This document shows positions 36,107 through 45,398 of a stretch of 56,071 bases of DNA, piece after piece; the first letter of the stretch is position 1, and the number at the start of each line of letters is the position of its first letter. Source of the stretch: an uncultured Chthonomonas sp. (lineage in GTDB: Bacteria; Armatimonadota; Chthonomonadetes; Chthonomonadales; Chthonomonadaceae). Under the pieces are notes generated by a model. It saw nothing but the letters and a program-made list of their open reading frames with translations, ran no database searches and was not told where the DNA came from. The DNA lies in contig CAIXIX010000070.1 in the NCBI GenBank assembly GCA_903919615.1, positions 1 through 56,071 of the forward strand. Direction: 5' to 3'. Both the position numbers and the translations under genes were made by a program.

Positions 36107-37447
36107 TCAGTGCTTACCGATTAGGTGGGTCTTTCTACTGATGGAGCCAGCGACAATATCCCCAACCTCGTCGCTGGCGGATCTTCCAGTGGCGCCGCCA
36201 TTGTCCTTCAAATCTAACCCAATACTATAGAGAGTAAACTCTTTGCCTCCTGCCGCGGCCCGGTAGTGCAGTGGAGCCCCTCCGCAAGGATCCACGGGCA
36301 CCACACTCATATAGGCCGGCGTCAGCTCATTCAGCGTGTCAGGAAATCGGCTCCTGTCCAACTTGAATCGATAGAGTGCGACCTCGGTTGCGATTACGGC
36401 CATGGCTGCGTCTCTAGCCGCGAATGGATATCGACCTTTTTCTAGTCCGGCCTCCGAAAGAGTAGCAAGCAGGTTGTCTGGCGGGTTTATCTTTACCGGG
36501 CCATGGAAGGTCTTGTGTGCATCCTCAACATACTGCTGGCGCCATTCGTAGTTCGCTCGCAGCATGGTCGATTTGTCCGCTAGAAGGAACTGTACTGAAG
36601 CGAACCATTTATGAGCGTCTTGTTTCCAGGACGTAAGCTTGTCGTCATCATCCATTATCAGGCTAGTTGTGACCCCACCTATCGTCTTCGTTGCAGGATC
36701 TCGCAATATCTCAATTTCGGTCGAGGTACAGACGTAGTTTTCTTCCTGTAAGACATCCGCATAGGACACACGGTCGCTTGCTATATGATTGAGACGATCT
36801 GCGGTTGATTTGAGTTCTGCTGCGGATAGCCGCGGCAGAAGCGGCTCTAATCGCGATTCTGCAATCGCCTCACAGGCTGCCCCCACTAAACCCGCCATGA
36901 GGCCACCCCCTTTAGGGGCTTTTACTCCCGCTTCGATACCGTCAAGATCGGTTATCATCGCTTTACCAGGCTGGCCTGTTAACTCGTAATAGCCTGCAAC
37001 GCCCAGATTAATCCGCTCCAATTCGCGAAGTCCGCTAAACCCGGTAAAAGCATTAGACTTCACGGATCGAACTGCCGGGTAGACACTGGCATGACCTATG
37101 CCTTCTTGAAATAGCTGTATTGTCGGCCCTGCATCTTTTGCGCAGTCGCTGAACTGCCGCAGCGTGAAACCATTATCGCCAACATTCGGAAGGTCGTACG
37201 GTGACCGATGGTTCATCATTTTGGACGCTGCAAGTGCCCGTGAATAGTAGTTCCAGGCATTGTCGGCAGGCACCGTGTGAGTTGGAATGTTAAAGACATC
37301 AATGCGATTGCTGCGATGGTAACGCCAGAACACACCAATTACCAGCACAGAAATCATAAAAACGAGCCGGCCGACTATCCTCCAGGCAGGATTTCTGCCT
37401 TTGCCATGCTTTGCCGATGTTATGCCACCAGGTTCTCGCGATTTCAT
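36107..37447 (-). CDS. Membrane-anchored protein, paralogue of the 34841 gene
   Basis: 446 residues. One transmembrane helix near the N-terminus (LVFMISVLVIGVFW) is followed by a helical domain of about 330 residues and the same C-terminal signature as its neighbour (RSRFPDTLNELTPAYMSVVPVDPCGG). The helical parts of the two proteins differ widely, so the duplication is old. It lies 46 bases after pepP and 60 bases before its paralogue, all on the minus strand. The role is unknown. Confidence 0.65.
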   Translation of the reverse strand: MKSREPGGITSAKHGKGRNPAWRIVGRLVFMISVLVIGVFWRYHRSNRIDVFNIPTHTVPADNAWNYYSRALAASKMMNHRSPYDLPNVGDNGFTLRQFSDCAKDAGPTIQLFQEGIGHASVYPAVRSVKSNAFTGFSGLRELERINLGVAGYYELTGQPGKAMITDLDGIEAGVKAPKGGGLMAGLVGAACEAIAESRLEPLLPRLSAAELKSTADRLNHIASDRVSYADVLQEENYVCTSTEIEILRDPATKTIGGVTTSLIMDDDDKLTSWKQDAHKWFASVQFLLADKSTMLRANYEWRQQYVEDAHKTFHGPVKINPPDNLLATLSEAGLEKGRYPFAARDAAMAVIATEVALYRFKLDRSRFPDTLNELTPAYMSVVPVDPCGGAPLHYRAAAGGKEFTLYSIGLDLKDNGGATGRSASDEVGDIVAGSISRKTHLIGKH

Positions 37448-37493
37448 CTTCGAACCCCGCTTTCAGCCATTGTCACTTGGCCATTCACAACGG

Positions 37494-38804
37494 CTACCGT
37501 TCCAGCTCTGGGCCAAGCCGAACAAGCCCATCTACCGTAACCAAATAGTCATCCTCAATGCGTACACCGATTTTCTCTGATGGTAAATAGATGCCCGGCT
37601 CAACCGTTATCACATGGCCTGGTGCGAGCGGAATCTCTCTATCGCCAACGTCGTGAACATCGAGACCAAGGTGGTGGCTCAATCCATGAGGCATAAAGAC
37701 ATCCAGGGTTTGCTCGACCCCACTCGCATCCAGGGACCGAAGGGGCGAACTCTTAAAGAATGCCTTACATCGATCAGTGAGGTTTTGAAGCGTCTCTCCA
37801 TGTTTGAAATCAGATACAGTTCGCTCCAGCGCCTCGAGCACCAGATTGTAGATCTCAGCCTGTCGTTCGCTTTTTACGCCCCCGACAGCATAGGTTCTGG
37901 TGAGATCGCCACAGTAGCCTCCGAACTTCGCGCCGATGTCCACAACAACCAGGTCTCCAGCGTTTAGAACTGCGTTATTATCCTCATAATGGAGAACGGT
38001 GGCATTCGCGCCCCCACCTACGATGCAGCCGAAAGCGAGGCCAGCTCCATGGCTGCGGAAAGCTCCAAGAACAGCGGCTTCAGCTTCAAACTCAAGGCGG
38101 CCAGCCCCAGATTCGACGACTTCGCGTGCGGCCCGGTGACCTGCCTGCGTGACTTCAATAGCCTGCACGATTCTTTCAATTTCCGTCTGAGACTTCACCA
38201 TGCGCAAACGGCCAATCGCGTTTGTGGCATCTTTGATCTTGATGCTTGGAGCCAGATCCTGCAGATTCCGAATAAGGCCAAACTCGCGGGTGAAGCGCGC
38301 GTTCTCACCGAATGGCACAGCGGTATATAACGACGGATTGTGCCGCAGCCAGGAAAGTAGCGCTCCGTTCATCGAGCTGACGTCAGCAGTCTTATGAATG
38401 CCAGTAGCGGCCTCCGTATCTTCGCCAGGTCCGAGTTTTGGACCGGTCCATGTTTCTACGGTAGCATTGCGCGCTGGGAGAAAGAGAATTTCGCGAACGT
38501 CTGGACTTGCGCCACGAATGCCGATCGAGGCATGCAAATCAGGCGGAAGTAGGACGAGAAATGCACCTGGAGTTTCGACACCGGTTAAGTACAGAAAGTT
38601 GCTATTCTGGCGGTATCGTGCAGGGTTTACGACCTCATCTTCCGCGCTTCCGCGCAGCAGAATAATTGCATTGGGGCAGGCAGAACGCAGCGCCGAACGG
38701 CGAGACTGATACTCTTCCTTGCTAAAGCCGAGAAGCGGAGCGGGCGGGGTTAACAGCTTAGGGCTCGATGCCGATGGAGCAGACTCGGCAGATGGTACAG
38801 GCAT
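37494..38804 (-). CDS. pepP: Xaa-Pro aminopeptidase (M24 family)
   Basis: 436 residues. It removes N-terminal residues preceding proline, with two metal ions. The ligands are the aspartates in DIGAKFGGYCGDLTRT, His in GLSHHLGLDVHD, Glu in TVEPGIY and Glu in GVRIEDDYLV. The N-terminal domain carries NFLYLTGVETPGAFLVLLP. The start ATG at 38804 has GAGGAG some nine bases upstream. A lone TATAAT on the minus strand at 38844-38849 is well placed as a -10 box, though no -35 matches. It leads a three-gene minus-strand operon with the two anchored paralogues. Confidence 0.92.
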   Translation of the reverse strand: MPVPSAESAPSASSPKLLTPPAPLLGFSKEEYQSRRSALRSACPNAIILLRGSAEDEVVNPARYRQNSNFLYLTGVETPGAFLVLLPPDLHASIGIRGASPDVREILFLPARNATVETWTGPKLGPGEDTEAATGIHKTADVSSMNGALLSWLRHNPSLYTAVPFGENARFTREFGLIRNLQDLAPSIKIKDATNAIGRLRMVKSQTEIERIVQAIEVTQAGHRAAREVVESGAGRLEFEAEAAVLGAFRSHGAGLAFGCIVGGGANATVLHYEDNNAVLNAGDLVVVDIGAKFGGYCGDLTRTYAVGGVKSERQAEIYNLVLEALERTVSDFKHGETLQNLTDRCKAFFKSSPLRSLDASGVEQTLDVFMPHGLSHHLGLDVHDVGDREIPLAPGHVITVEPGIYLPSEKIGVRIEDDYLVTVDGLVRLGPELER

Positions 38805-38952
38805 TTTATCGCACTCCTCAATTTAAATAGGTACATTTGCCTGATTATACCCGTGCTGGGACGAGGAGGTACGGAAACGGGAGATTTACAAGGACGAGAC
38901 GCTGTCGCAGGAACTGGAGGTTCTAGACTAAGACAGACAAAAGGCGACAGAA

Positions 38953-38981
38953 GCGGAGCGGGATAGTATATTCCGCTCCGC
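38953..38981 (-). terminator. Probable terminator of the STN-domain gene
   Basis: Nine-base perfect stem GCGGAGCGG/CCGCTCCGC with an 11-base A/T-rich loop, 14 bases after the stop codon of the gene at 38995-39648. The downstream minus-strand sequence is T-rich (TTCTGTCGCCTTTTG). The genes on either side run in the same direction, so it separates the STN-domain transcript from pepP. Confidence 0.6.
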
Positions 38982-38994
38982 CCTAGTTCAGAAT

Positions 38995-39648
38995 TTATGG
39001 CTTAGCTCCAGCAGAGCTGGAGCCTGAGGTGACGATAACATTACCGTGGCCAGTGCCAGTTAAGTTTTCACCGCCTTGAAAGAAGCTACCGGTTTGGCCA
39101 CTACGCTGATTTTGCGAAGTACCGCCGCTCAAACTGGGAATATAGCCGAGATTAAGGATGGTGCCGCCAAATGCCTGCACGATGTCCAGATCGGAGAGAT
39201 TGTAGACTCGAATAAGTCGCACGGTTGAACGACTGCTATCTGGATGGTCTGAATGCTGTATGTTATTGGTATCAAGAGCGACCGAAGGGATAGATTGGTC
39301 GGTGCTAACTTTTACCACATAAACGCCGTCCTCCTGACTGCACGTTAACGCTACACTCGTAGATTTGAGCAGTTTGTCCAATGCAATTCGAAATGGCACC
39401 TGAGTGAGGTGCGCGGTCACCTTGAGGCTCCTAAGCGACTCATCGATAGTGAAACTGAGTTTTGTTTGCTTGAATATCTGCTTCAGGGCATCGTAGATGC
39501 TGCTGCTTTCAGCCTCCAGATCGACCTTCAGTGATTCAGCCGAAGTGGGCTGCCCGATGCCTGTACCCTGGGCGATCGCGCCGCGAGATGTAAATATAAC
39601 CGCACAGGCTGCTAATGCCAGTGAAGCACCATAGATCTGTTTCTTCAT
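38995..39648 (-). CDS. Secreted STN-domain protein
   Basis: 217 residues with a clear signal peptide (MKKQIYGASLALAACAV, cleavage near AIAQ). Residues 40-115 match the secretin/TonB short N-terminal (STN) fold: DLEAESSSIYDALKQIFKQT, TIDESLRSLKVTAHLTQVPFRIALDKLLKST and ALTCSQEDGVYVVKV. Residues 142-165 (VRLIRVYNLSDLDIVQAFGG) resemble the following N-domain of secretins. The C-terminal 50 are Gly/Ser/Thr-rich. No secretin channel follows, so it is a stand-alone periplasmic module. The start at 39648 has GAGGGC upstream. A divergent acetyltransferase gene begins about 155 bases away. Confidence 0.7.
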   Translation of the reverse strand: MKKQIYGASLALAACAVIFTSRGAIAQGTGIGQPTSAESLKVDLEAESSSIYDALKQIFKQTKLSFTIDESLRSLKVTAHLTQVPFRIALDKLLKSTSVALTCSQEDGVYVVKVSTDQSIPSVALDTNNIQHSDHPDSSRSTVRLIRVYNLSDLDIVQAFGGTILNLGYIPSLSGGTSQNQRSGQTGSFFQGGENLTGTGHGNVIVTSGSSSAGAKP

Positions 39649-39802
39649 AATAAGCCCTCATTCCCATTGTTGAACTGAGCGTTAGGCGAGGATAGGGCCG
39701 GTTTGGTTACAGTTGTAATAGAGGGAGAAGCTGGGACTGATGTCGAATTGATGTCGCAAGTAATATGTTCTGATTGATGGCAAATCGCGGTGGAGGGTTG
39801 AA

Positions 39803-41023
39803 ATGGCCTTCAGGGAGTACGAAGCAGACCGGGACCGGAACGCAATACATCGTATATGGACGGAGATCGGCTGGATACAAAAACCAGGGCAAGAGAAGCT
39901 GGATCGGTTTCTTGAAGCTGGCACAACACTTGTTGAAAACGGCGAACGCGAACTAGAATGCGCGGTGTTCACAACTTACGGCGAATTGCGGCACCTTCAA
40001 CAGGATCTTCCAGCAGGTTTTATTGGTGGCGTCACTACTGGGAGAGCCGGTCGAAAGCAAGGGCTCGCGAGTCGGCTAACTGCGGCATCCTTAGCGAAGG
40101 CAGCGCTGAATGGAGTTGCGGTTGTTGGGCTCACCGCCTTCGAGTCTGGTTTCTACGACCGACTTGGATTCGGTAGCAGCTCTTACGAGAACCACTTGGC
40201 ATTCGATCCGAGCCAGTTGAAGGTTTCGGTTGCGGCCCGCCCACCTGTACGGCTAACTCCCCAGGATTGGCAGCGAGCACATCGGGCGCGACTCAAAAGG
40301 TTAAAACTGCACGGCGCCTGTACCCTAACTTCAGAGTTTATTACTCGTTCCGACATGGAGTGGACTGATGATCGATGGGGACTAGGATACGAAACGGCTA
40401 ATGGTGATCTGTCTCACTACATATTCCTGGATGATGGGATGGGACGAGAGGCACGGATTTGCTGGATGAACTATGAAACGATAGTGCAGTTTCAAGAACT
40501 CCTAGCGCTAATAAAGACCTTTGGTGACCAGTGGATGCGCGTCAAGATGTTTGAACCACCGGGGGTACAGATGCAGGGTTTATTGCTACAGACGAGCCGA
40601 GGCAGGTGCTTAACGCAGAATTCACCATTTGAGCAGTACAACCGAGCAAGGGCAGACAATCAGTTTAGAATCTGCTGTATCGAGAAAGCGCTATCCGCCA
40701 CCAAAATCCCCGGAGATACGCTTCGCTTTAACCTGTGTTGCGACGATCCAATTACAAATTGGAGTGATGATATCGAAGGTTGGAAAGGAACCGCTGGAGA
40801 GTACACGGTAACAATTGGGCCCGAGTGCAGCGCAAGGCGCGGCGCCACCGCTGGACTGGACACGTTGAGCGCATCCATATGTGGCTTCACACGGCTATGG
40901 CTGGGCGCTGTCACCCCGGTGGGTCTGGCTCTTTCAGGAGAAATCCAGGCACCGGCTGCGCTTCTTGAGCGTCTCGAAGATATATTACGACTTCCCCGGC
41001 CAAGAACAGACTGGGAGTTCTAA
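39803..41023 (+). CDS. Eis-like acetyltransferase (GNAT plus SCP2-type domain)
   Basis: 406 residues, the length and layout of Eis-family enzymes. An N-terminal GNAT core carries GGVTTGRAGRKQGLASRL, with the acetyl-CoA-binding R/Q-x-x-G-x-A/G turn, and FYDRLGFG. A second degenerate GNAT and a C-terminal sterol-carrier-like domain end in ICGFTRLWLGAVTP. Eis enzymes acetylate amines such as aminoglycosides in mycobacteria; substrates elsewhere are unknown. The ATG at 39803 has GGAGGG about seven bases upstream. The 3' end overlaps the convergent GNAT gene by four bases. Confidence 0.82.
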   Translation: MAFREYEADRDRNAIHRIWTEIGWIQKPGQEKLDRFLEAGTTLVENGERELECAVFTTYGELRHLQQDLPAGFIGGVTTGRAGRKQGLASRLTAASLAKAALNGVAVVGLTAFESGFYDRLGFGSSSYENHLAFDPSQLKVSVAARPPVRLTPQDWQRAHRARLKRLKLHGACTLTSEFITRSDMEWTDDRWGLGYETANGDLSHYIFLDDGMGREARICWMNYETIVQFQELLALIKTFGDQWMRVKMFEPPGVQMQGLLLQTSRGRCLTQNSPFEQYNRARADNQFRICCIEKALSATKIPGDTLRFNLCCDDPITNWSDDIEGWKGTAGEYTVTIGPECSARRGATAGLDTLSASICGFTRLWLGAVTPVGLALSGEIQAPAALLERLEDILRLPRPRTDWEF

Positions 41024-41676
41024 TCCTGGCAAGGCAGTGTTGCGCTCAAACCTGGATCACTCACCGATATCAGGGATTCGCCAAAGATCTCACGCGCCCG
41101 GCTAAACAGGTCTTCTGGCTCGGGCCTAGGCAACACTGGATTCACGAACAGGAGCAGGTTCATAGGGATCGGCTCCTGATAGGCAACTCTCTGAGTGTAA
41201 TTTACACCCGTGAGCTGTAGCGCTCCATGTCTAACCATGTAAAAGCGGTTGCGCTTCTCAATTTGAGATCGACGGTTCATATCACCGTGAGCATCGGACT
41301 CCACTTCCAAAATAACAAAACCGCAATTCCGCTCTCTAAACGCGAGATCCAGAACTTGTCTGAGCATCTGGCTGCCATATCCAGTGCCCTCGAGCCCAGG
41401 CGCAACGGCTAGATACCAGAGAACTGCCGCGTCGGCGCCAGCGCAGTGTTCGTACCAAGCCATTCCTACCGAATCTCCAGCAGGTTGAGAATGGGCCGTA
41501 AAAAAGTGATGATGTACGCCTTCGCCATTCGCTTTTGCCTGCCACTGTCGTAGTACGCTGCTGCAAAGGACCTGTTCATTCAGCGGAAACTGCCGTTGCA
41601 GCAGGTTTAACCAGAAACAGCATTCCGTTTGTAACGGACCCACTATTTCACGAAGTTCCAGCGTCACTGGTATCAA
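41020..41676 (-). CDS. GNAT family acetyltransferase
   Basis: 218 residues. The acetyl-CoA site is recognisable in LWYLAVAPGLEGTGYGSQMLRQVL, followed by CGFVILEVESD and the C-terminal RNRFYMVRHGALQLTGVNY. It is a paralogue of the gene immediately upstream (41673-42317), sharing the FLWYLA.. and RRI/RNR-Y-x-R-x-GAL-x-x-GV-x-Y blocks. The ATGA overlap shows translational coupling. Substrate unknown. Confidence 0.85.
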   Translation of the reverse strand: MIPVTLELREIVGPLQTECCFWLNLLQRQFPLNEQVLCSSVLRQWQAKANGEGVHHHFFTAHSQPAGDSVGMAWYEHCAGADAAVLWYLAVAPGLEGTGYGSQMLRQVLDLAFRERNCGFVILEVESDAHGDMNRRSQIEKRNRFYMVRHGALQLTGVNYTQRVAYQEPIPMNLLLFVNPVLPRPEPEDLFSRAREIFGESLISVSDPGLSATLPCQD

Positions 41677-42317
41677 ACAGACTCCCCCAATCCGTTCAGA
41701 CTTACTGGGCCAAGCTTACTGATAGATCCTGCAAAATAGGTCTCGAGCCGCTGATAGAGGGCGTCTGGACCAGGAGATGTTCCGATATACTCGACCATCA
41801 CGTACATTAGCGTGCGTTCGTCCGTAGAATCAACATCCTGATAATACTCGACGCCCTTAACCAAGAGAGCTCCCTGCCGCTGATACCAACGTATCCGCCT
41901 CGCCGCAATCTCGCCGTCAAGGTAGGAGTGTGCAGCTGCCAACTCGGGAATTTCGACCTCAAACACCAGCAGATCCAGACCTTCTGACTCCGCCCGATTT
42001 CGCACCTCCGCATAGAGCGCAGGGCCGAGCCTCTGATTCCTCAGATCGTCGCGAATTGCGAGATACCATAAAAACGAGATTCTCGCTTCGCGATCGGTTT
42101 CGAAGTAGAGAATTCCCTGTACGTCAGACTGATTAGCTTCGTCAACCATTGCCAGCATGTGCCTGCCAGCCCCATCGTCTAAAGGTGCGGCAAGCACGCC
42201 TTCAAAGTATGCAACTGTCATCCTCTCATGCGCTGGGAAGCTGGCCAGATATATCGATTTCCAGCTTTCCCAGAGGACGTCGTCTGTGCTAGAGATCTCC
42301 CTGAAAGTAGTGCTCAC
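41673..42317 (-). CDS. GNAT family acetyltransferase
   Basis: 214 residues. SFLWYLAIRDDLRNQRLGPALYAEVR is the acetyl-CoA-binding motif; LLVFEVEIPE, RRIRWYQRQGALLVKGVEYYQ and YVMVEYIG follow. It is a paralogue of the downstream GNAT, with which it overlaps by four bases. The start is the ATG at 42317. The TIR-STAND gene ends 37 bases upstream on the same strand, so transcription may continue from that gene through both acetyltransferases. Confidence 0.85.
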   Translation of the reverse strand: MSTTFREISSTDDVLWESWKSIYLASFPAHERMTVAYFEGVLAAPLDDGAGRHMLAMVDEANQSDVQGILYFETDREARISFLWYLAIRDDLRNQRLGPALYAEVRNRAESEGLDLLVFEVEIPELAAAHSYLDGEIAARRIRWYQRQGALLVKGVEYYQDVDSTDERTLMYVMVEYIGTSPGPDALYQRLETYFAGSISKLGPVSLNGLGESV

Positions 42318-42353
42318 GTATCGGTACTTCTCCCTTCAACTTATTGAATGAAC

Positions 42354-45284
42354 TTATGTGCGATGAGTTTTAAGGACTTTTCGAAGTGATGTTTCAAGCG
42401 CTGCCGCGCTTTCCTGAATAGCCTCTGTCATCGCATCGAAATCAGGTTCGGAGCCGAGTTCGGGCACGGCCGGTAACACGCGGATTGGACAATTAGCTGC
42501 GGATTGTTCCGACATGAGTATACATTCCTCCGCCTTCTGAGTTGCGGCGATCAAACCGGCCTCCGCTTCTGACATTGAAAGAAGCTGTTCGATTTCGGCT
42601 ACACCTGGGCGTGTCCAACCGGCGAAATTTTCCTGAAGATAGGGTTGCCAGAAATCGAGACACCTTTCGGCTAACTCTTTGCCGTCCAACTTATCCTCAT
42701 GATACCGCTCTCGCAGCCGATCCATTAGCGACCAGTTCATCTCATCCATGTACAGGTAATAATATGCATCCATTTCACCAGACAGGCCCTGTGGCACCAC
42801 ATGCGCAAGGTAAAGTGCCGCAATGTATGCGTCAACTCCTAACTGCCTGTCTCCACTATCCCATAGAATATCTGCATACAGCCTTAACACCTGCGAAGTA
42901 ATCTCAGGATCCTGAAGGTCCGCTTCCAATTCAATCGCATCGGCTAGAAGGTTTAAAGCTCTACTTTTTATTCCGGATGCATATTCGCAATCGGCCGCAT
43001 CGATCATGGTGTACGGCACTGCCCATTTGTATGCACCGCAATCCCCGAATGCTGTAATTGCGGTGTCGTACTGCGATCGAGCGGCATCAAAGCTGCCAAT
43101 CCCGTGAAGCGCCTCAGCTCCCATAATTGCCAGGCTGGCATCGATGACGGATAATTCGAGCGCAAATTCAGAGTTATTGGCCGCGCGGTTTCTGGATCTC
43201 TCACTAATTGTTGTCGCTAGCGCGCGGTAGGCGCCAAGGGCATCTGCCCAGCAGCCGACATCAACGGATCTCCTTGCCCGCTGCGAGGGTCTTCGCTGTA
43301 TCCATACACTTCGCGCTAATTTCCACGTCGAACGTAATCTACCCAGGGCTCTGTATACTCGCGTACATGAAAGCGCTTCCTCGTTGTCTTTGTGAGCCAG
43401 GCGTAACCTAACGATACCGAGAAGATCCACCATTCTTGAACACAGCTCAAACGTTTGCGTGAACTCATCCCACCACATGTGGCCGTAAAGATACCAAGCT
43501 AGTATTGCCACATGACTCAGGTTTCCATTCACCGGAACTATAGCTTGAAGCCAATCCTCCACGAGCTTTTGTCCCGTATCTTCTATAAACTCGGTGATAT
43601 CTGCGGCGCTATCGGCTTCGTAAATCGGGGTTGTAAACTGAGCTCGCCAACCATTAGCTAGCAGACCGTAAAAGAGCTGATTACAGGCCCCATTAGTCTG
43701 TTTCAGCACATACTCACCCATGAATTTGTGAAAATATCCTAAGCGTGGTTGACCGTCATCGTTTCTACCAAGCTCAATTAGCAGGCCTTTTTCTTGTTTC
43801 AACACTTCTGGCAGAGCGGCAACAATGGCATCCACAGAAACCTGCTTAAGATCAGAGTAAGCTGCGGATGAAAATGGCTCGAGTCGTGTCTCGGTTGAGA
43901 GGCTACGTAGTAGAGTTGTCAATTCACTCTCAGAAATTGGTCGGTGGCTTGAAGCGATTAGGGATGCAATCGCCAGAACCACACCGCGGCCGTGATTGCG
44001 CGAGGCTGTTTCGCTGAAGCGCTGATACAAAAGGCTGGCATAGTGCGTGAATCCGTTTGGAATAGTGTCCGGGCCAGAGACCCAGGCACGCAGATCCTCA
44101 GCATCCGAGTGCGTTAAAAGATGCTCCAGCATCATAAAGCAGCCATCTGATCGCTCAGACACCACTCGAAGGAAACCCGGTTCGAGCCCAAGGTTCTTAG
44201 TACGATTTAGTTGCTCAGAGTATGCTAGGAGCGCCATCGCGTTGCTTTCGTGAGCATCTGTGGCGATGTCAAGAGAACTAACGGCATCGCCTGGTGGGAG
44301 GTGTGTCAACACGTGAGCATCGGATCTAGCAGATATTACGAAAATCACTCCTGGAAGTACGAGGCCATTAAGTATTCGGCCCATCGAATGTGGCTCATCA
44401 GCGTCACCTATTGACTCATCAACGGAATCGATATAGACCACGGTGCGGTCATTAGGTCTGTCTTCTCGATCATTTGCCGCAACAATATGTCTTAACGTTG
44501 CTCTCAACTCATGGACAGCACGTTCCGGCGTAATCTCAGAATCGGATATTATTCTCAGATCAACGTTGTGGCTTACCGCAAGCTGGCAGGCAATTGAATA
44601 AAAAATCGTTGATGGTGTATCTTGCTTGCTTGTAAACCAGTAAGAAACGCTCTTTCCATCCCGCTGTTCGCGCTCAATGCAATGCCTGAAATAGGTAGTC
44701 TTGCCGAATCCTGGCGGTGCTGTGATTACTATAATGCCGCTGTCGCGATTCTCCAGCTGACCATCGAGCCAGGTGTCGAGCCATTCGCGCCCAACGACGG
44801 CTTTTAGCGGAGGCAGTTGAGGAACAAACGAAGATCCCAGCCGTTTGACAAATGTCGGCTTGCTTAGCAGCACCTTCTCAGGACCAAGTGACTTAGGCCC
44901 ATCCGCGGAATTGTAGTCCACGCCATGAAGCAGAAGAAAGCTCTGGATGTATTCATCTGTACCTTCTGGAATTTCAGGCTTCTCGCCGATAAAAAAAGGA
45001 ATTACGTTCTTACCTGTACGGATAGCCTCACGGATTTCCTCAAGGAAATAGTCAACCTGTGCACTTGAAAGCGCCCTGTTAGTAAGACAATTGGTCGTTA
45101 CAAGAACAATGACATCTGTTGCAGTATTGATGCCTCGACGCAGAGCGTCTGGAAAATTTGCGCCGGCTCTTAAGGCGTCTCTATCCATAAACACCGTGTA
45201 GCCCTCATTTTGGAGGAAGTGAAATACGTTCCACGCAATGTCTTGTCCTAGATCTCTTCGGTAACTGATAAATACATCTGCCAT
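42354..45284 (-). CDS. TIR-STAND NTPase with helical-repeat C-terminus (candidate defence protein)
   Basis: 976 residues. The TIR domain spans 1-125: VFISYRRD at 4-11, VFMDRDALRAGANF at 31-44, and the acidic EEI (E82/E83) in the position of the TIR catalytic glutamate. A STAND ATPase follows, with Walker A APPGFGKT (189-196) and Walker B VVYIDSVDE (282-290). From about 560 to 860 the protein is helical, with TPR-like pairs. Proteins of this architecture are immune sensors: invader binding at the C-terminus assembles the protein and activates the NADase. The ATG at 45284 has GGAGG about ten bases upstream. It is followed by GNAT genes and preceded by a GNAT and a membrane protein on the same strand. 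Defence role inferred. Confidence 0.85.
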   Translation of the reverse strand: MADVFISYRRDLGQDIAWNVFHFLQNEGYTVFMDRDALRAGANFPDALRRGINTATDVIVLVTTNCLTNRALSSAQVDYFLEEIREAIRTGKNVIPFFIGEKPEIPEGTDEYIQSFLLLHGVDYNSADGPKSLGPEKVLLSKPTFVKRLGSSFVPQLPPLKAVVGREWLDTWLDGQLENRDSGIIVITAPPGFGKTTYFRHCIEREQRDGKSVSYWFTSKQDTPSTIFYSIACQLAVSHNVDLRIISDSEITPERAVHELRATLRHIVAANDREDRPNDRTVVYIDSVDESIGDADEPHSMGRILNGLVLPGVIFVISARSDAHVLTHLPPGDAVSSLDIATDAHESNAMALLAYSEQLNRTKNLGLEPGFLRVVSERSDGCFMMLEHLLTHSDAEDLRAWVSGPDTIPNGFTHYASLLYQRFSETASRNHGRGVVLAIASLIASSHRPISESELTTLLRSLSTETRLEPFSSAAYSDLKQVSVDAIVAALPEVLKQEKGLLIELGRNDDGQPRLGYFHKFMGEYVLKQTNGACNQLFYGLLANGWRAQFTTPIYEADSAADITEFIEDTGQKLVEDWLQAIVPVNGNLSHVAILAWYLYGHMWWDEFTQTFELCSRMVDLLGIVRLRLAHKDNEEALSCTRVYRALGRLRSTWKLARSVWIQRRPSQRARRSVDVGCWADALGAYRALATTISERSRNRAANNSEFALELSVIDASLAIMGAEALHGIGSFDAARSQYDTAITAFGDCGAYKWAVPYTMIDAADCEYASGIKSRALNLLADAIELEADLQDPEITSQVLRLYADILWDSGDRQLGVDAYIAALYLAHVVPQGLSGEMDAYYYLYMDEMNWSLMDRLRERYHEDKLDGKELAERCLDFWQPYLQENFAGWTRPGVAEIEQLLSMSEAEAGLIAATQKAEECILMSEQSAANCPIRVLPAVPELGSEPDFDAMTEAIQESAAALETSLRKVLKTHRT

Positions 45285-45331
45285 TGATCAATTTGCCTCC
45301 ATTTCGTAAGACGCGTTTGAAGAACTAACCG

Positions 45332-45360
45332 ATAATACATAGATCGCATGTTAGGGCCAA
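45332..45360 (-). promoter_or_regulatory. Possible promoter of the TIR-STAND gene
   Basis: Minus-strand TTGGCC (45355-45360), 17 bases, then TATTAT (45332-45337); 4/6 and 5/6 matches to the -35 and -10 consensus. Transcription would begin about 40 bases before the start codon. The box pair lies in the only gap between the upstream GNAT gene and the TIR-STAND gene, so the latter may be expressed independently. Confidence 0.4.
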
Positions 45361-45398
45361 GTGCTAATTTGCATGTGTAGTGTAAATCGCTAATCACC

